From Lysinibacillus pakistanensis (lineage in GTDB: Bacteria > Bacillota > Bacilli > Bacillales_A > Planococcaceae), in assembly GCA_001312325.1 (NCBI GenBank), contig BBDJ01000024.1, positions 16,922-80,921 on the forward strand: a stretch of DNA of 64,000 bases. The letters are read 5' to 3'. The notes below the pieces were generated by a model, which did not search any database, was not told where the DNA came from, and saw only the letters and a list, made by a program, of their open reading frames with translations. Made by a program: the position numbers and the translations under genes. Each line of letters begins with the position of its first letter. The first letter of the stretch is position 1. This document shows positions 19,385 to 31,996 of this stretch, in pieces.

Positions 19385-21246
19385 TTACTCCTCATAATAA
19401 ATATCTAATTTTTTCGGTATGTCTGGAATATCATTTGATTTTACATCTGTTTCTATTAAACTTAATGCATAAATTGGATATTTATCTTGAACATCAAAAG
19501 GAATTGCAATGCTTTCCATCTTATTATTCATTTGGCTTCGTGCAAGAATACCATTATAAGATAAATCAATGCTCATAATACTATGGATTGTCTCTTTTAG
19601 CATTTCAAGGTCTTTTGCTTTAAGCGGCATTTGTCCATTTAATAAAAACGGCTGAATGTTTTCCTTAATATAGCCCTGTGCTTCGATTAAACAAGAAAAT
19701 TCATTTAATTTATTGGCATATAATTTTAATTGGCGTTTTTCTTTTGAACGCTGTTGATTGAGCTCTTGTACCTTTTGCTCAATGCGTTGCAAACGTTTTT
19801 TTCGTTAAATCCATTAGATAGCTTTGGATAGGATGAATAGCCTGAAGCATGATTGCCTCTGCTTCCTGTATTTTCTCAAACTGTTCAATACAAACAGCCT
19901 GCTGCTCATTTAGCTTATTCACACGTTCCTTGAAAAATTCATTTTGGGTATGCTGACCAAAAATTGCTTTCATTAATCCTTTTCCATGAATTTTTTTTAT
20001 GCTGTGCATCCAATCGATCATATTCACGATTATATTCGCTATACATATTGCGATATTCTCGAAGCACTTGCTGATAATGTATGGCCTTTTCTGTAAAGCC
20101 TTCTACAATGTTGTCCTGCAAATAGTCATTCTGAGAAATAGTTTGTAATAGCTGATATAATGTCTGAACATTTTTAAATACATTGGCGACATCTTCATAT
20201 TCTTGTTCATATTCTGTGACAATCGTTAAATCGCGTTGATAGCGAGAAAACTCATATTGAGTATCGCCTGCAAATTTTTCAATGTTCTCAACGGCAGATT
20301 GGAATGGATCACGTTGAGGAATCACAGTTAATTCAAAGCGAAATCGTTCTAGCCATTGCAAAAAGCGAATTAAAATAGCATACGTTTTTTTTATCACTAT
20401 TTTCTGCAACTCGATGAATTTGTGTGATTAATTGCTCATATTGGCTCTTATGCCATAGCTCATCATTATTAGTTTGTTGAGCCTTCAGTGCATTTGTTGC
20501 TGAGATAGGAATAAAATCACTGACTAGATGACCAAGTCGTTCTCTCTCCGAAAGAATAAACCCCTCTGTTTCTTCATTCGAATCTATCCCATTTATCACA
20601 CAATGTGGTTCAACACCTTTATTTTTTTAAGGTCTCCATTAATAATATTTCCGCATCAATGGCCATAGAACCTGAGCGTAAAACCCAAAAAATTTCATCC
20701 ACTCGATTAATTAATGACTCAGAGAAGTAAGCTCTTTCCCCACCGCCAGCTTCCAATGACACTGAATCAATAATTGTTACTGACTTTAATAAATCATTTT
20801 TTTAGATAAACCTCCAAGTAATCTAAATGCTCCCGTAATATTTCCGATGCGAAAGTATCACCAGTTGTCAGTAATTCAAGCTTACTCATATCAAATATTG
20901 CCACAACACCATCCAAAAAATAGGCTCTTATTTCTTCATGTTCGCCATATCGCAAAAATGTATTTACGCCAGTTGGATGCTGTTCACTCACAGGTAAAAC
21001 GTGACGTCCTAAAAGCCCGTTCACAAGTGTTGTTTTGCCAACACGCTCTTTTCCCACAATAAGAATCATCGTTTGATTATTGGCATCCTGTATAATTCGA
21101 TTAAGATGCTTAGCTGTGTCTTTTACATATGTATTCTGTACGATGATGCCATGCAATTGTCTTAAACGATCAACAAGCTGTGGTAAAATATTATTTGCTG
21201 AGGCTGTATTTTCGATTGGCAGGTTGTCAATGTTTGTCATCCTCAA
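19385..21246 (-). CDS. Dynamin-family large GTPase
   Basis: About 620 residues after joining five frame fragments at A/T runs near 20796, 20616, 20386, 19993 and 19797. The N-terminal GTPase shows a P-loop G-K-E-R-V-G-K-T-T, the G2 threonine in H-P-T-G-V-N-T, and a D-S-V-S-L-E-A-G-G-G switch region. The remainder is long helical sequence with heptad-like Leu and many Glu/Lys, fitting a membrane-remodelling stalk. Bacterial dynamins tubulate or repair membranes. This one is shorter than B. subtilis DynA, which has two GTPase units. No operon partner is seen. Confidence 0.75.
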
Positions 21247-21443
21247 AACCTCTTTTCGTATGTATCTATAAGTCCATTATAAATGATACGAATCCTTTTC
21301 TAATACATAGTACTAAGAAATATTGACAAAAAAAGGACAAAATACTTACATAGTGTCGTCAAAATTAGGAATTATATCATGTATATTTAATTATCTATTA
21401 CGTATATTATTCCCTATTATTGAGAAAATAAATTTTATATCTA

Positions 21444-22334
21444 TTATTCTTCTAATCCAGCCATACGTGCATATACCTCTCCAAGTGTTGGCATGCCAGC
21501 TTGAGCGCCAAATTTCTCTACGGATAAAGAGGCTGCAATGTTAGCAAAATATAGAGCCTGATCTAATGACTGACCTTCAACTAAAGCATAGGCAAGTGCT
21601 CCGTTAAACGTATCACCTGCACCTGTTGTATCTACCGCTTTTGTCATATAAGCTGGCACATGAATCTGATATTCCCCATCAAAATAGCGAGCTCCCTCAC
21701 TACCTAAGGTTATAATCATTTTATTTGGATATTTTTTTAAAATAGTGTCAAAATCATCGCCAAAAATTTCTGCACATTCTGTTTCATTCGGTGTAATATA
21801 CGAAATATCTTCCATCCATTGGACATCAAAATTAGCTGCTGGAGCAGGATTTAATAGCACAGGTATTTGGGCTTCTTTGCATAATTTTATGGCATAGGCA
21901 ACAGTTTCCTTGGGAATTTCGAGCTGTATAATGACCATTTGACTTTGCTGAATAATTTCCCTTGCCGCTTCGACCTGAGCAGGCTTTAACTCATAATTTG
22001 CGCCAGGCACTACAATAATGCGGTTATCTTGATTATAGATTAATATATTTGCAATCCCAGTAGGCACTGCCGTACTTTTAATGGCCTTAGTTTGAATTGA
22101 CTCTTGCGATAAAACCTTTCGTAGGGTATCACCAAAGCTATCATTGCCTACACAGCCAATCATTGAAACTTCGCTTCCAAGACGTGCAGCAGCAATTGCC
22201 TGATTGGCCCCCTTACCGCCTGGTGCCGTTTTAAACGCTGAACCAAAAATCGTTTCACCTTGCTTTGGAAAAGTATCCATTTGTACAACCAAATCCATAT
22301 TAAGACTCCCAATAACTGTAATCATCTTTTTCAC
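21444..22334 (-). CDS. rbsK: Ribokinase
   Basis: 296 residues, intact PfkB-family sugar kinase. Substrate loops G-G-K-G-A-N-Q-A near residue 39, N-P-A-P-A mid-protein and the catalytic D-T-T-G-A-G-D-T-F-N-G-A near residue 246 are all present and are ribokinase-like. It phosphorylates ribose to ribose 5-phosphate in the cytosol. No ribose transporter or RbsR lies beside it in this window, so it may be a stand-alone scavenging kinase. Confidence 0.9.
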   Translation of the reverse strand: MKKMITVIGSLNMDLVVQMDTFPKQGETIFGSAFKTAPGGKGANQAIAAARLGSEVSMIGCVGNDSFGDTLRKVLSQESIQTKAIKSTAVPTGIANILIYNQDNRIIVVPGANYELKPAQVEAAREIIQQSQMVIIQLEIPKETVAYAIKLCKEAQIPVLLNPAPAANFDVQWMEDISYITPNETECAEIFGDDFDTILKKYPNKMIITLGSEGARYFDGEYQIHVPAYMTKAVDTTGAGDTFNGALAYALVEGQSLDQALYFANIAASLSVEKFGAQAGMPTLGEVYARMAGLEE

Positions 22335-22477
22335 TACCTTTCATTGCTTATATTCTATCGAAAAAAACATGATAGGAACAAGAATAACGAGCGGTTTTTT
22401 CTCCCAGCTGAGCGGTTTCCCCTTACCCGAGCATTCACCATCCTCCATTTAACTAGCAACATCTAACTGCAATTAAA

Positions 22478-22512
22478 AAGACTGAAGACAATTGTACCTC
22501 GTCTTCAGTCTT
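22478..22512 (-). terminator. Terminator of the ilv-leu operon
   Basis: 12-bp stem AAGACTGAAGAC with GTCTTCAGTCTT, followed on the minus strand by T5. It lies 16 bases after the leuD stop. Confidence 0.85.
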
Positions 22513-22527
22513 AAGGAAAATCATCTA

Positions 22528-23118
22528 TTAAAATGCCATACGTTTTGCTTCGTAAGCAGCAATTTGTTCCTCGTATTTAATCGTTAAAGCAATTTCATCC
22601 CAGCCATTTAGTAATGTTTCTTTATAATAAGAATCGATGTTAAACTTATAGACGTTTCCATCTTCACCAGTTACTGTTTGAGCTTCCAGATTGACTTCCA
22701 TCATGTAAGGTTTAGCGAGACCCTTTGCTAAAATTTCATCACATTCTGCTTCAGTTAGCTTAATTGGTAAAATACCATTTTTAAAGCAGTTATTATGGAA
22801 AATATCTGCAAATGATGGTGCGATGACAACATTGAAGCCATAATCTAGGATAGCCCATGGAGCATGTTCGCGAGAAGAACCACATCCAAAGTTATCCTGT
22901 GCTACTAAAATTTTGGAGTTTTTAAATTCAGGTTTATTCAATATAAAATCTGGAATTTCATTACCCTGTGCGTCAAAACGCCAATGGTAAAATAAAAATT
23001 GTCCAAAGCCTGTGCGCTCAATTCGTTTTAGAAACTCTTTCGAAATAATTTGATCTGTATCTACGTTTTTACGATCAAGTGGCGTTATGACACTATTCAC
23101 GATATTAATTGGTTCCAT
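22528..23118 (-). CDS. leuD: 3-isopropylmalate dehydratase small subunit
   Basis: About 196 residues, intact. Motifs D-T-D-Q-I-I and the swivel-domain signature F-G-C-G-S-S-R-E-H-A mark the aconitase small subunit. With LeuC it isomerises 2-isopropylmalate to 3-isopropylmalate. I chose the ATG at 23118; an in-frame TTG lies six bases upstream. Last gene of the ilv-leu operon. Confidence 0.93.
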   Translation of the reverse strand: MEPINIVNSVITPLDRKNVDTDQIISKEFLKRIERTGFGQFLFYHWRFDAQGNEIPDFILNKPEFKNSKILVAQDNFGCGSSREHAPWAILDYGFNVVIAPSFADIFHNNCFKNGILPIKLTEAECDEILAKGLAKPYMMEVNLEAQTVTGEDGNVYKFNIDSYYKETLLNGWDEIALTIKYEEQIAAYEAKRMAF

Positions 23119-23149
23119 GTTCAATCATCCCTTCCGTGTAAAAACAAAC

Positions 23150-24559
23150 TTACACCGTTTCCTTTACAAATTCACGTACATCCACAAAATGTCCAGCAAT
23201 TGCTGCGGCTGCTGCCATTGGTGGTGAAACAAGGTGTGTACGAGAACCTGCTCCTTGGCGCCCTTCAAAGTTACGGTTGGATGTAGATGCACAGCGTTCG
23301 CCAGCAGGTACAACATCATCATTCATAGCTAAACACATGGAGCAACCTGATTCACGCCATTCGAAGCCTGCTTCTGTAAAGATTTTATCTAACCCTTCTG
23401 CCTCAGCTTGCTTTTTTTGTAGAATGGGAACCTGGTACAACGATTGCTGTGACATTATCATGTACCTTTCTTCCTTGGATGACACTTGCAGCCGCACGTA
23501 AATCACTGATGCGTGAGTTTGTACAAGAGCCAATAAATACGTGTTGGATATCGATGGATGTTAATGGTTGCCCTTCTTTTAAGCCCATGTAGGTAAGTGC
23601 TTTACGAAGTGCTGCTTTATCTGATTCATCCTCGTAATCCGCTTGTGTTGGAACAGTTCCTGAGACACCTGTACCCATTGAAGGATTTGTTCCCCAAGTA
23701 ATGATTGGCTCAATTTCTTCTGCTTTAATGATACGAACTGTATCATATGTTGCGTCCTCATCAGAAGCAAGGCTTACCCAATAGGCTGCCGCTTCATCAA
23801 ATTTTTCGCCTTGAGGTGCATATTTACGACCACGAATATAGTCAACAGTTATTTGGTCAGGTGAAATAAGACCAGCTTTTGCACCTGCTTCAATTGACAT
23901 GTTACAAATCGTCATACGTTCTTCCATTGAAAGCTTGTGGATAGCCTCTCCAGTGAATTCCACAATATGTCCTGTGCCAACGCCGATACCGAATTTAGCG
24001 ATAATTGCTAGAATAATATCTTTTGCAGCTATACCAACAGGTAGTTCACCTTCAACACGAATTTCCATTGTTTTTGGCTTATTTTGCCAAAGGGTTTGTG
24101 TTGAAAGTACATGCTCCACCTCAGACGTACCAATACCAAAGGCAATAGCTCCAAAGGCACCGTGTGTGGATGTATGGGAATCACCACAAACAATTGTTTT
24201 ACCAGGCTGTGTTAAGCCTAATTCTGGTCCAATAACATGAACAATGCCCTGATCAGGTGCCCCATTCCAGCTAGCTCGACACCGAATTCTTCAGCATTTT
24301 TAGCCAAAGTTTCAATTTGATTACGTGCAATTGGGTCATTAATCGTTGGTAGATTTTTAGTAGGGACGTTATGATCCATTGTTGCAAAGCTTAAATCTGG
24401 ACGACGCACCTTACGTCCGTTCATGCGCAGACCTTCAAAAGCCTGCGGAGAAGTAACTTCATGAATTAAATGAAGATCAATATATAACAGGTCAGGTTTG
24501 CCCTCTTCCTGATAAACAACATGTTTATCCCAAATCTTTTCAATTATATTTTTGCCCAT
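23150..24559 (-). CDS. leuC: 3-isopropylmalate dehydratase large subunit
   Basis: About 469 residues when joined. Begins [11 protein letters not shown]. The iron-sulfur ligands are in [10 protein letters not shown] (first Cys) and [10 protein letters not shown] (second and third Cys). One C appears to be missing near 24262 (C-A-C-C where the family needs C-A-C-C-C) and one extra T sits in the T7 run near 23412-23418. The ATG at 24559 follows AGGTGAAG. Forms a heterodimer with LeuD. Confidence 0.92.
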
Positions 24560-24575
24560 TGTCTTCACCTATTTC

Positions 24576-25676
24576 TTAAATGTATGTTGTCATAATGCTT
24601 TCCGAAACAAAGCTAGTATCAATCTCGTTAATTACTTTATCTGTCCATTCATTCGTAGATAGAATACGACCACCATCGCGAGCAAGATCTGCTGTGAAAT
24701 AACCATCATCAAATACTGCACTAACAGCACGTTCAATTTCCGCCGCTTCTTCTTTTAAGCCAAATGAATATTGCAGCATCATCGCCACAGAAAGAATAGT
24801 TGCCGCTGGATTTGCTACACCTTGGCCAGCAATTTCTGGAGCTGAGCCATGTACTGGTTCATATAGACCGAAATTATCGCCACGAATGGAGGCCGATGGT
24901 AATACACCTAAAGAACCTGTAATAACAGAGGCTTCATCACTTAAAATATCACCAAACATATTTTCAGTAACAACCACATCATAGTGACCCGGATTTGTAA
25001 TTAATTTCATCGCGACCGAATCGACTAAATTATGCTCAACCTGTACATCGGGATATTCTTTTTTCTTCGCTTCCACTACTTCACGCCATAGTCGACTAGT
25101 TTCCAGTACATTTGCTTTATCGACAGAACATAATTTACCTCCACGTAAGCGTGCTAATTCAAAGGCATTTTCAACAATCCGTTCAACCTCAGCCGTTGAA
25201 TAAACAGTTGTATCAATCGCACCATTTTCAGTACGCATACGTGGTTCCCCGAAGTATACGCCGCCTGTTAATTCACGTACAATCATTAAATCGACGTTTT
25301 CGGCAACTTCACGCTTTAATGGTGAAGCTTCAAGTAAACTCGGGAACGCCTTTACTGGACGTAGATTTGCAAATAAATCAAAATGCTTGCGAATACGCAA
25401 TAAGCCTTTTTCTGGACGTAATTCAGGTGGATTATTATCCCATTTTGGACCACCTACTGCCCCAAGTAAAATTGCATCACTGCTTTCACACAATTCAATC
25501 GTCTCATCTGGTAATGGATTATTGTGTTGGTCGATGGCAGCGCTCCGATTGTTGCATAACCTAAATGGAATGTATGGTTGAAACGTTTACCGATTACTTG
25601 CAATACACGTACAGCAGAAGCAACAACCTCTGGCCCAATTCCGTCACCAGGAAGTACTGTAATTTTTTTTCTCCAT
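24576..25676 (-). CDS. leuB: 3-isopropylmalate dehydrogenase
   Basis: About 366 residues when joined. The N-terminus reads [16 protein letters not shown], restored by removing one T from the 8-T run near 25663-25670. A missing G near 25543 separates this from the main frame. Active-site features include R-E-L-T-G-G-V-Y-F, the Lys/Asp region D-K-A-N-V-L, and [11 protein letters not shown] contacts lie in [12 protein letters not shown]. It oxidises and decarboxylates 3-isopropylmalate. The start at 25676 follows AAGGTG. Confidence 0.92.
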
Positions 25677-25728
25677 CGTCAAAACACCTTTCTTTGTATA
25701 GTGTAGACATACACTATTTTAGTAAAGA

Positions 25729-25754
25729 CTCTCATCTACAAATATAGATGAGAG
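25729..25754. other. 10-bp hairpin between the leuA relic and leuB
   Basis: CTCTCATCTA (25729-25738) pairs perfectly with TAGATGAGAG (25745-25754). No T tract follows on either strand, so it is not a standard terminator. It could be an mRNA processing or stability element ahead of leuB. Confidence 0.5.
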
Positions 25755-25823
25755 CCATCAATGTGAATGATACGAGGTCCATTCACTACCACTAATCTGT
25801 GACATTCACCAGAGGCTTAATGC

Positions 25824-27210
<1,387 letters not shown>

Positions 27211-27728
27211 CTATTTTAAAATAGAGAGCTGCGGATTTGAGATTTTTTTGTGTTTCTCGAACAGAAGCAGTTGCCCCTGTGCGAGTTAATTCTTTAATTC
27301 CATATGGTCGAATGAGTTCAATAAAGGCATCAATCTTATCTGGATGTCCTACAACTTGATATGTGACAACATTTTTTTGCCGTATCAATAATTTGTGGAC
27401 GAAATGGTTCAACAATTGAATTCATTTCCAATCGTAAGTTTGGTGGTGAAATAACTTTGACAAGCGCTAACTCACGTAACACGATTGATTTATCTGTTAT
27501 ATCATTGACCTTTAATACATCAATTTGTTTTGATAACTGCTTTACTAGCTGTTCAATTTTACTCTCATCTTCTACATTTACAACAAATGTCATTTTTGAG
27601 AAGTTCGGCTGCTCCGTATGACCAACTGTAATGGATTCAATATTGAATTGGCGTTTCATCAGCAAGCCCGTTACACGGTTTAATACGCCGCTTTGGTTAA
27701 TCACTGTTACTGTAATTACTCGTTTCAA
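27211..27728 (-). CDS. ilvN: Acetolactate synthase regulatory subunit
   Basis: About 172 residues when joined. An ACT domain begins at once ([16 protein letters not shown]) and a second alpha/beta domain follows. Breaks are at the T7 run near 27371 and the 7-base run near 27241, after which the protein ends ...Q-L-S-I-L-K. It starts with TTG overlapping the ilvB stop (TTGA), so translation is coupled. It binds IlvB and confers valine feedback inhibition. Confidence 0.9.
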
Positions 27729-29490
27729 TTCTTTTTCACCCCGATCATTTCATGTAAGCCTTTGCCAGGTGCTACCATAGGATAAACACATTCAAGCTGT
27801 TTAACACGACAATCAATTAATACTGGATCATCTGAAAGAAGTGCCTCACGGAAAATGCTCTCCGCTTCATCGATTGTATTAATACGATAACCCTTTATAC
27901 CATATGCATCAGCTAATTTAACAAAGTCTGGTTGGATTGGCATTAATGAAGATGAATAGCGCTCCTCATAAAATGTTTGTTGCCACTGGCGTACCATTCC
28001 AAGACAGCTGTTATTTAGAATTACCACCTTTACTGGTAGGTTGAATTCTTTTAATAGGGAAAGCTCTTGTGCAGTCATTTGGAACCCTGCATCTCCTACA
28101 ATAGAAACAACCTTTTTGTCTGGCTTCGCAAACTGGGCGCCAATTGCAGCTGGGAAGCCGAAGCCCATCGTACCAAGTCCACCAGACGTTACCCATCCAT
28201 GATCATTATTTAAGCGATAATATTGTGCAGCCCACATTTGGTGCTGACCAACATCCGTTGTGACAATTGCATCACCTTCTGTAATTTTATGCACAAGCTC
28301 TAATGCTTCCTGCGGTAAAACTTCCTTTTCTCCAGGGTCTTTGCAGTACCACAGAGGGTATTCATTGGCATGATTTCTCAAGTATGCAAGCCATTCTGCT
28401 GTATCAGGACCCTCAAAATCCTTTTTCAACAATGCTTTTAATGCTTCCTTTGCATCTGCACAATCGGGATATCAGTCGGTACATTCTTACCAATTTCTGC
28501 TGGATCAATATCAATGTGTATAATTGTTGCATTCGGAGCAAATGTCGCTAAATTTCCTGTTAGGCGATCATCAAAACGAGCACCAATATTTAATAATAAA
28601 TCAGATTTTGTAATAGCTGTATTCGCTGTAACAGTACCATGCATACCAGCCATTCCGATAAATAATTCATGTTCTCCATGGATGGATCCAAGCCCTAAAA
28701 GCGTGTTAGTTACTGGAATACGGTATTTTTCAGCAAATCTTGTTAATTCTTCACGTGCATCCGCAAAGAGTACACCAGCACCAGCTAAAATGAGAGGATT
28801 CTTTGCTAATGAAATTGCCTGAATCGCCTTTTGTATTTGTAAATAGTTTGGCTTATAGGTTGGTTGATAACCTGGTAAATAAATTTCATTTGGAGCTTGT
28901 GGCGGATTTTCCACATCAAACAGCATTTGAGACACATTTTTTGGGAAATCCACTACTACGGGACCTTTCCTGCCTGTATTGGCGATATGGAAAGCTTCTT
29001 GTACAATACGCGGAATGTCATTGACATCCTGTACTTGGTAGTTATGCTTTGTAATTGGTGTTGTAATTCCCATAATATCCGCTTCTTGGAATGCATCTGT
29101 ACCAATGACAGATGTGGCCACTTGACCTGTAAAAATAACTAACGGAATCGAGTCAATCATAGCATCCGCAATACCTGTTACTAGATTTGTTGCCCCTGGT
29201 CCACTAGTGGCAATAACAACACCTGGTTTATTGGAAACCCGTGCATAACCCTCTGCCGCATGGATCGCACCTTGTTCATGTCTAGTTAAAATATGACGAA
29301 TTGGATTTTTATACATTGCATCATAAATTTGCAGAACAGCACCGCCTGGATAACCGAAAATAATTTCGACACCTTGATCATGCAATGCTTGCACTAAAAC
29401 GTCAGCACCATCTTTCGCCTGATAGGTTTGTTCAGCCTTTGCTGTTGTTGCTAATTCTTCTTTTTCATTGATAGAAACATTCGCACTCAT
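27725..29490 (-). CDS. ilvB: Acetolactate synthase large subunit
   Basis: About 589 residues, thiamine-diphosphate enzyme. Clear features: the catalytic Glu region [22 protein letters not shown]; the TPP motif G-D-A-G-F-Q-M ending in N-N-S-C-L-G-M; and Q-W-Q-Q. A missing G near 28461 splits two frames. The ATG at 29490 lies 8 bases after AGGAGG. It condenses two pyruvates (or pyruvate and 2-oxobutyrate), the first common step of branched-chain synthesis. A T-box leader lies directly upstream. Confidence 0.93.
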
Positions 29491-29562
29491 CAAATATGCC
29501 TCCTTCTTCTTTTTCCTTTAATTTCACATTAGTGATGCGCATCAGTGAAGTATAACTGGCTG

Positions 29563-29594
29563 AAGGTCTCCTTAAGAAAATAAGAGACTCTTCT
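29563..29594 (-). other. Hairpin in the ilvB leader between T-box and start
   Basis: On the minus strand GAAG-GTCTC pairs with GAGAC-CTTC around a short loop, without a T tract. It lies between the T-box terminator and the ribosome binding site. Possible RNA stability or processing element. Confidence 0.4.
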
Positions 29595-29599
29595 GAAAC

Positions 29600-29955
29600 G
29601 TCGTCAAAAATAATAAAAAGCCCTTTTCTCCACACGCAAAGAACTACCTTACGTAGGGATGAAAAAGACTTTCCATGGTACCACCCTTTTTTTATAGCAA
29701 AAACTTGCTACCTCGTGAATAAATGAAAGCATTTATGAACCAATGCGAGTTTATTCGCATCCAATACGGTGTCATAAAACATTTATTCATTAATAACGAG
29801 CACTTTCGATTATGCCCGGAGCTATCTAATGGCAACTGCGTTTAATAGCTCACTCCGAGGGGATGTCGGATCTAGTTGTATCGCCGGCTTCCAGCACGAC
29901 CGGCTCTCTGGTAGATACAAGGCTCTAGAACCTTTAACCTCATCAACGTTTTAAC
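29600..29955 (-). ncRNA. T-box riboswitch upstream of ilvB
   Basis: The minus strand carries the T-box signature AAGGGTGGTACCATGG (about 29673-29688) in its antiterminator. A competing terminator stem follows, with a T tract near 29610-29620. Stem I shows the AGAGAG-CCGG distal region and a specifier-loop/GGAGT segment near 29850-29870. The best specifier guess is ATC (isoleucine, 29862-29864), but the local sequence is unusual and a base may be missing, so a leucine codon cannot be excluded. Uncharged tRNA would stabilise the antiterminator and raise ilvB through leuD expression. Confidence 0.9.
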
Positions 29956-29966
29956 ATATCAAATTG

Positions 29967-31637
29967 TTAAATTTTCATCACGCCACCTGTAGAAGCGTTG
30001 GTTACTAATTTTGAATATCTTGCAAGCCAACCACGTTTGATTTTCGGTTCAAATACTGGCAGTTTTGCACGACGTTCAGCTAAAACCTCATCTGAAACTT
30101 CTAAATTGATTTTACGATTTGGTAGATCAATTGTGATGACATCACCGTTTTCAACTAATGCGATTGGACCACCTTCTGCTGCTTCTGGTGAAATATGTCC
30201 AATTGAAATACCACGAGATGCACCTGAGAAACGACCATCTGTAATTAATGCAACCTTTGTGCCGAGACCACGGCCTTGAATAGCAGACGTTGGTGCGAGC
30301 ATTTCAGGCATCCCTGGGCCACCTTTAGGTCCTTCGTAGCGAATGACGACTACATGGCCTTCTTTCACTATTCCATTATCAATATTTTCTTGTGCCGCTT
30401 CTTGTGAATCAAAGACGATTGCCTCGCCTCTGAATACCTGAATAGAAGGGTCAACAGCTCCTACTTTTATTACAGAGCCTTCTGGTGCGATATTACCAAA
30501 TAAAACTGATAAGCCACCGACTGGGCTATACGGATTGTCTTTTGTACGGATAACTTGATCATTTGTGATGTGATAGTCTTTTACAAGTTCACCCATTGTT
30601 ACACCAGCAACTGTTTGGCGGTTTGGATGAATAGCACCCGGAATAGATGCTAATTCATTAATAATGGCACTAACGCCACCAGCTTTATTAATATCATCCA
30701 TTGAAATATCTGAAGCTGGCATAATTTTTGCTAGATATGGAACACGTTCTGCCACTTTATTGATATCTTCAATGTTATAGTCAATTTCAGCCTCATTAGC
30801 AATCGCTAGCGTATGAAGAACTGTGTTTGTTGACCCACCCATTGCCATATCCAGTGCAAATGCATCATCAATTGCCTCTTTTGTAATAATGTCACGAGGC
30901 TTAATATCCTCTTTAATCATACGGACTAGTTGTTTAGCAGCCTCTTTTATAAGCTGATGGCGTTCTTCAGATGTAGCAACAATTGTACCATTTCCTGGTA
31001 AAGCTACACCTAACATTTCCATTAAACAGTTCATAGAATTTGCTGTAAACATTCCTGAGCATGATCCACATGTTGGACATGCGTTATTTTCAATATCTAA
31101 TAGCTCTTCAGCTGACATTTTCCCTGATTTATGTGCCCCTACCCCTTCAAATACAGAAGTTAATGATAGTTGCTTACCTGTTGCAGAAGTACCGGCCTCC
31201 ATTGGACCACCAGAAACGAAAATTGATGGTACATTAGTACGAACTGCTGCCATTAGCATTCCTGGTGTAATTTTGTCACAGTTTGGAATGTAGAATACAC
31301 CATCAAACCAGTGTGCATTAATAACTGTTTCTGCAGAGTCTGCGATAATTTCGCGGCTTGGTAAGGAGTAACGCATACCAATATGCCCCATCGCAATGCC
31401 ATCATCTACACCGATTGTATTAAACTCAAATGGAATTCCTCCTGCTTCAATAATGGCTTCTTTGACAACATCAGCAAATGTACGTAAATGAACGTGACCT
31501 GGTATAATGTCGATGTAAGAATTACAAACCCCAATAAATGGCTTGCCTAGATCTTTTGCTTTTACTTTGCCTGTAGCATATAAAAGACTTCGATGTGGCG
31601 CACGATCTACGCCTACTTTAATCATGTCACTTCTCAT
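29967..31637 (-). CDS. ilvD: Dihydroxy-acid dehydratase
   Basis: 556 residues, intact. Conserved cysteines that bind the iron-sulfur cluster lie in [10 protein letters not shown] and [14 protein letters not shown]; the C-terminal P-E-A-A-E-G-G-P and active Ser region G-R-F-S-G-A-S-R-G are also present. It makes 2-oxoisovalerate and 2-oxo-3-methylvalerate. The ATG at 31637 follows GAGGGG. It is the first gene of the operon, upstream of the T-box, so its own transcription escapes tRNA control and should answer to the promoter, the cre-like site and the palindrome upstream. Confidence 0.95.
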   Translation of the reverse strand: MRSDMIKVGVDRAPHRSLLYATGKVKAKDLGKPFIGVCNSYIDIIPGHVHLRTFADVVKEAIIEAGGIPFEFNTIGVDDGIAMGHIGMRYSLPSREIIADSAETVINAHWFDGVFYIPNCDKITPGMLMAAVRTNVPSIFVSGGPMEAGTSATGKQLSLTSVFEGVGAHKSGKMSAEELLDIENNACPTCGSCSGMFTANSMNCLMEMLGVALPGNGTIVATSEERHQLIKEAAKQLVRMIKEDIKPRDIITKEAIDDAFALDMAMGGSTNTVLHTLAIANEAEIDYNIEDINKVAERVPYLAKIMPASDISMDDINKAGGVSAIINELASIPGAIHPNRQTVAGVTMGELVKDYHITNDQVIRTKDNPYSPVGGLSVLFGNIAPEGSVIKVGAVDPSIQVFRGEAIVFDSQEAAQENIDNGIVKEGHVVVIRYEGPKGGPGMPEMLAPTSAIQGRGLGTKVALITDGRFSGASRGISIGHISPEAAEGGPIALVENGDVITIDLPNRKINLEVSDEVLAERRAKLPVFEPKIKRGWLARYSKLVTNASTGGVMKI

Positions 31638-31766
31638 TTTAAACGCCCCTCATTTATTGCTATGTTCGTTGCTATATACGAAATGTTCTGTCTATTTTGT
31701 TTTCGTCTATATGTTAACTGCCTGAAAGACAACTAACTGCTATAACGAACGTGTTAAATTGTTGTT

Positions 31767-31796
31767 ATCATAGTACGAAAAAAAAGGTCTCGTCAA
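31767..31796 (-). promoter_or_regulatory. Sigma-A-type promoter of the ilv-leu operon
   Basis: On the minus strand TTGACG (31796-31791) and TATGAT (31772-31767) with an 18-base spacer that includes an A8 run; if that run is one too long, the spacer is 17. Confidence 0.7.
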
Positions 31797-31809
31797 CAGT
31801 ATTTTTTTG

Positions 31810-31825
31810 AATTGTTTAAACAATT
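31810..31825. promoter_or_regulatory. Perfect 16-bp palindrome just upstream of the ilvD -35
   Basis: AATTGTTTAAACAATT is fully self-complementary and starts 13 bp upstream of the -35. It suggests a dimeric regulator. It does not fit the CodY consensus AATTTTCWGAAAATT well, so the regulator is unknown. Confidence 0.5.
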
Positions 31826-31842
31826 TAAATTATTTGTTTAAT

Positions 31843-31857
31843 TTGAAATCGTTTTCA
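31843..31857. promoter_or_regulatory. cre-like CcpA site upstream of the ilv-leu promoter
   Basis: TTGAAATCGTTTTCA fits the cre consensus WTGNAANCGNWNNCW at all specified positions. Its centre is about 90 bp upstream of the expected transcription start. In B. subtilis the ilv-leu operon is activated by CcpA from a cre at nearly this distance. Confidence 0.6.
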
Positions 31858-31996
31858 TGCTGATTAAGCATCACTTTTATCTCGTTTTGATAATTTTTTT
31901 GACATTTCGTTCAAATTTTAATTTTTCATAAATATCTTTATGTTGTCTTTCTATTACCTTGGAAGATGGGCAGAAGTCTACAGAATAGGATAGCGC

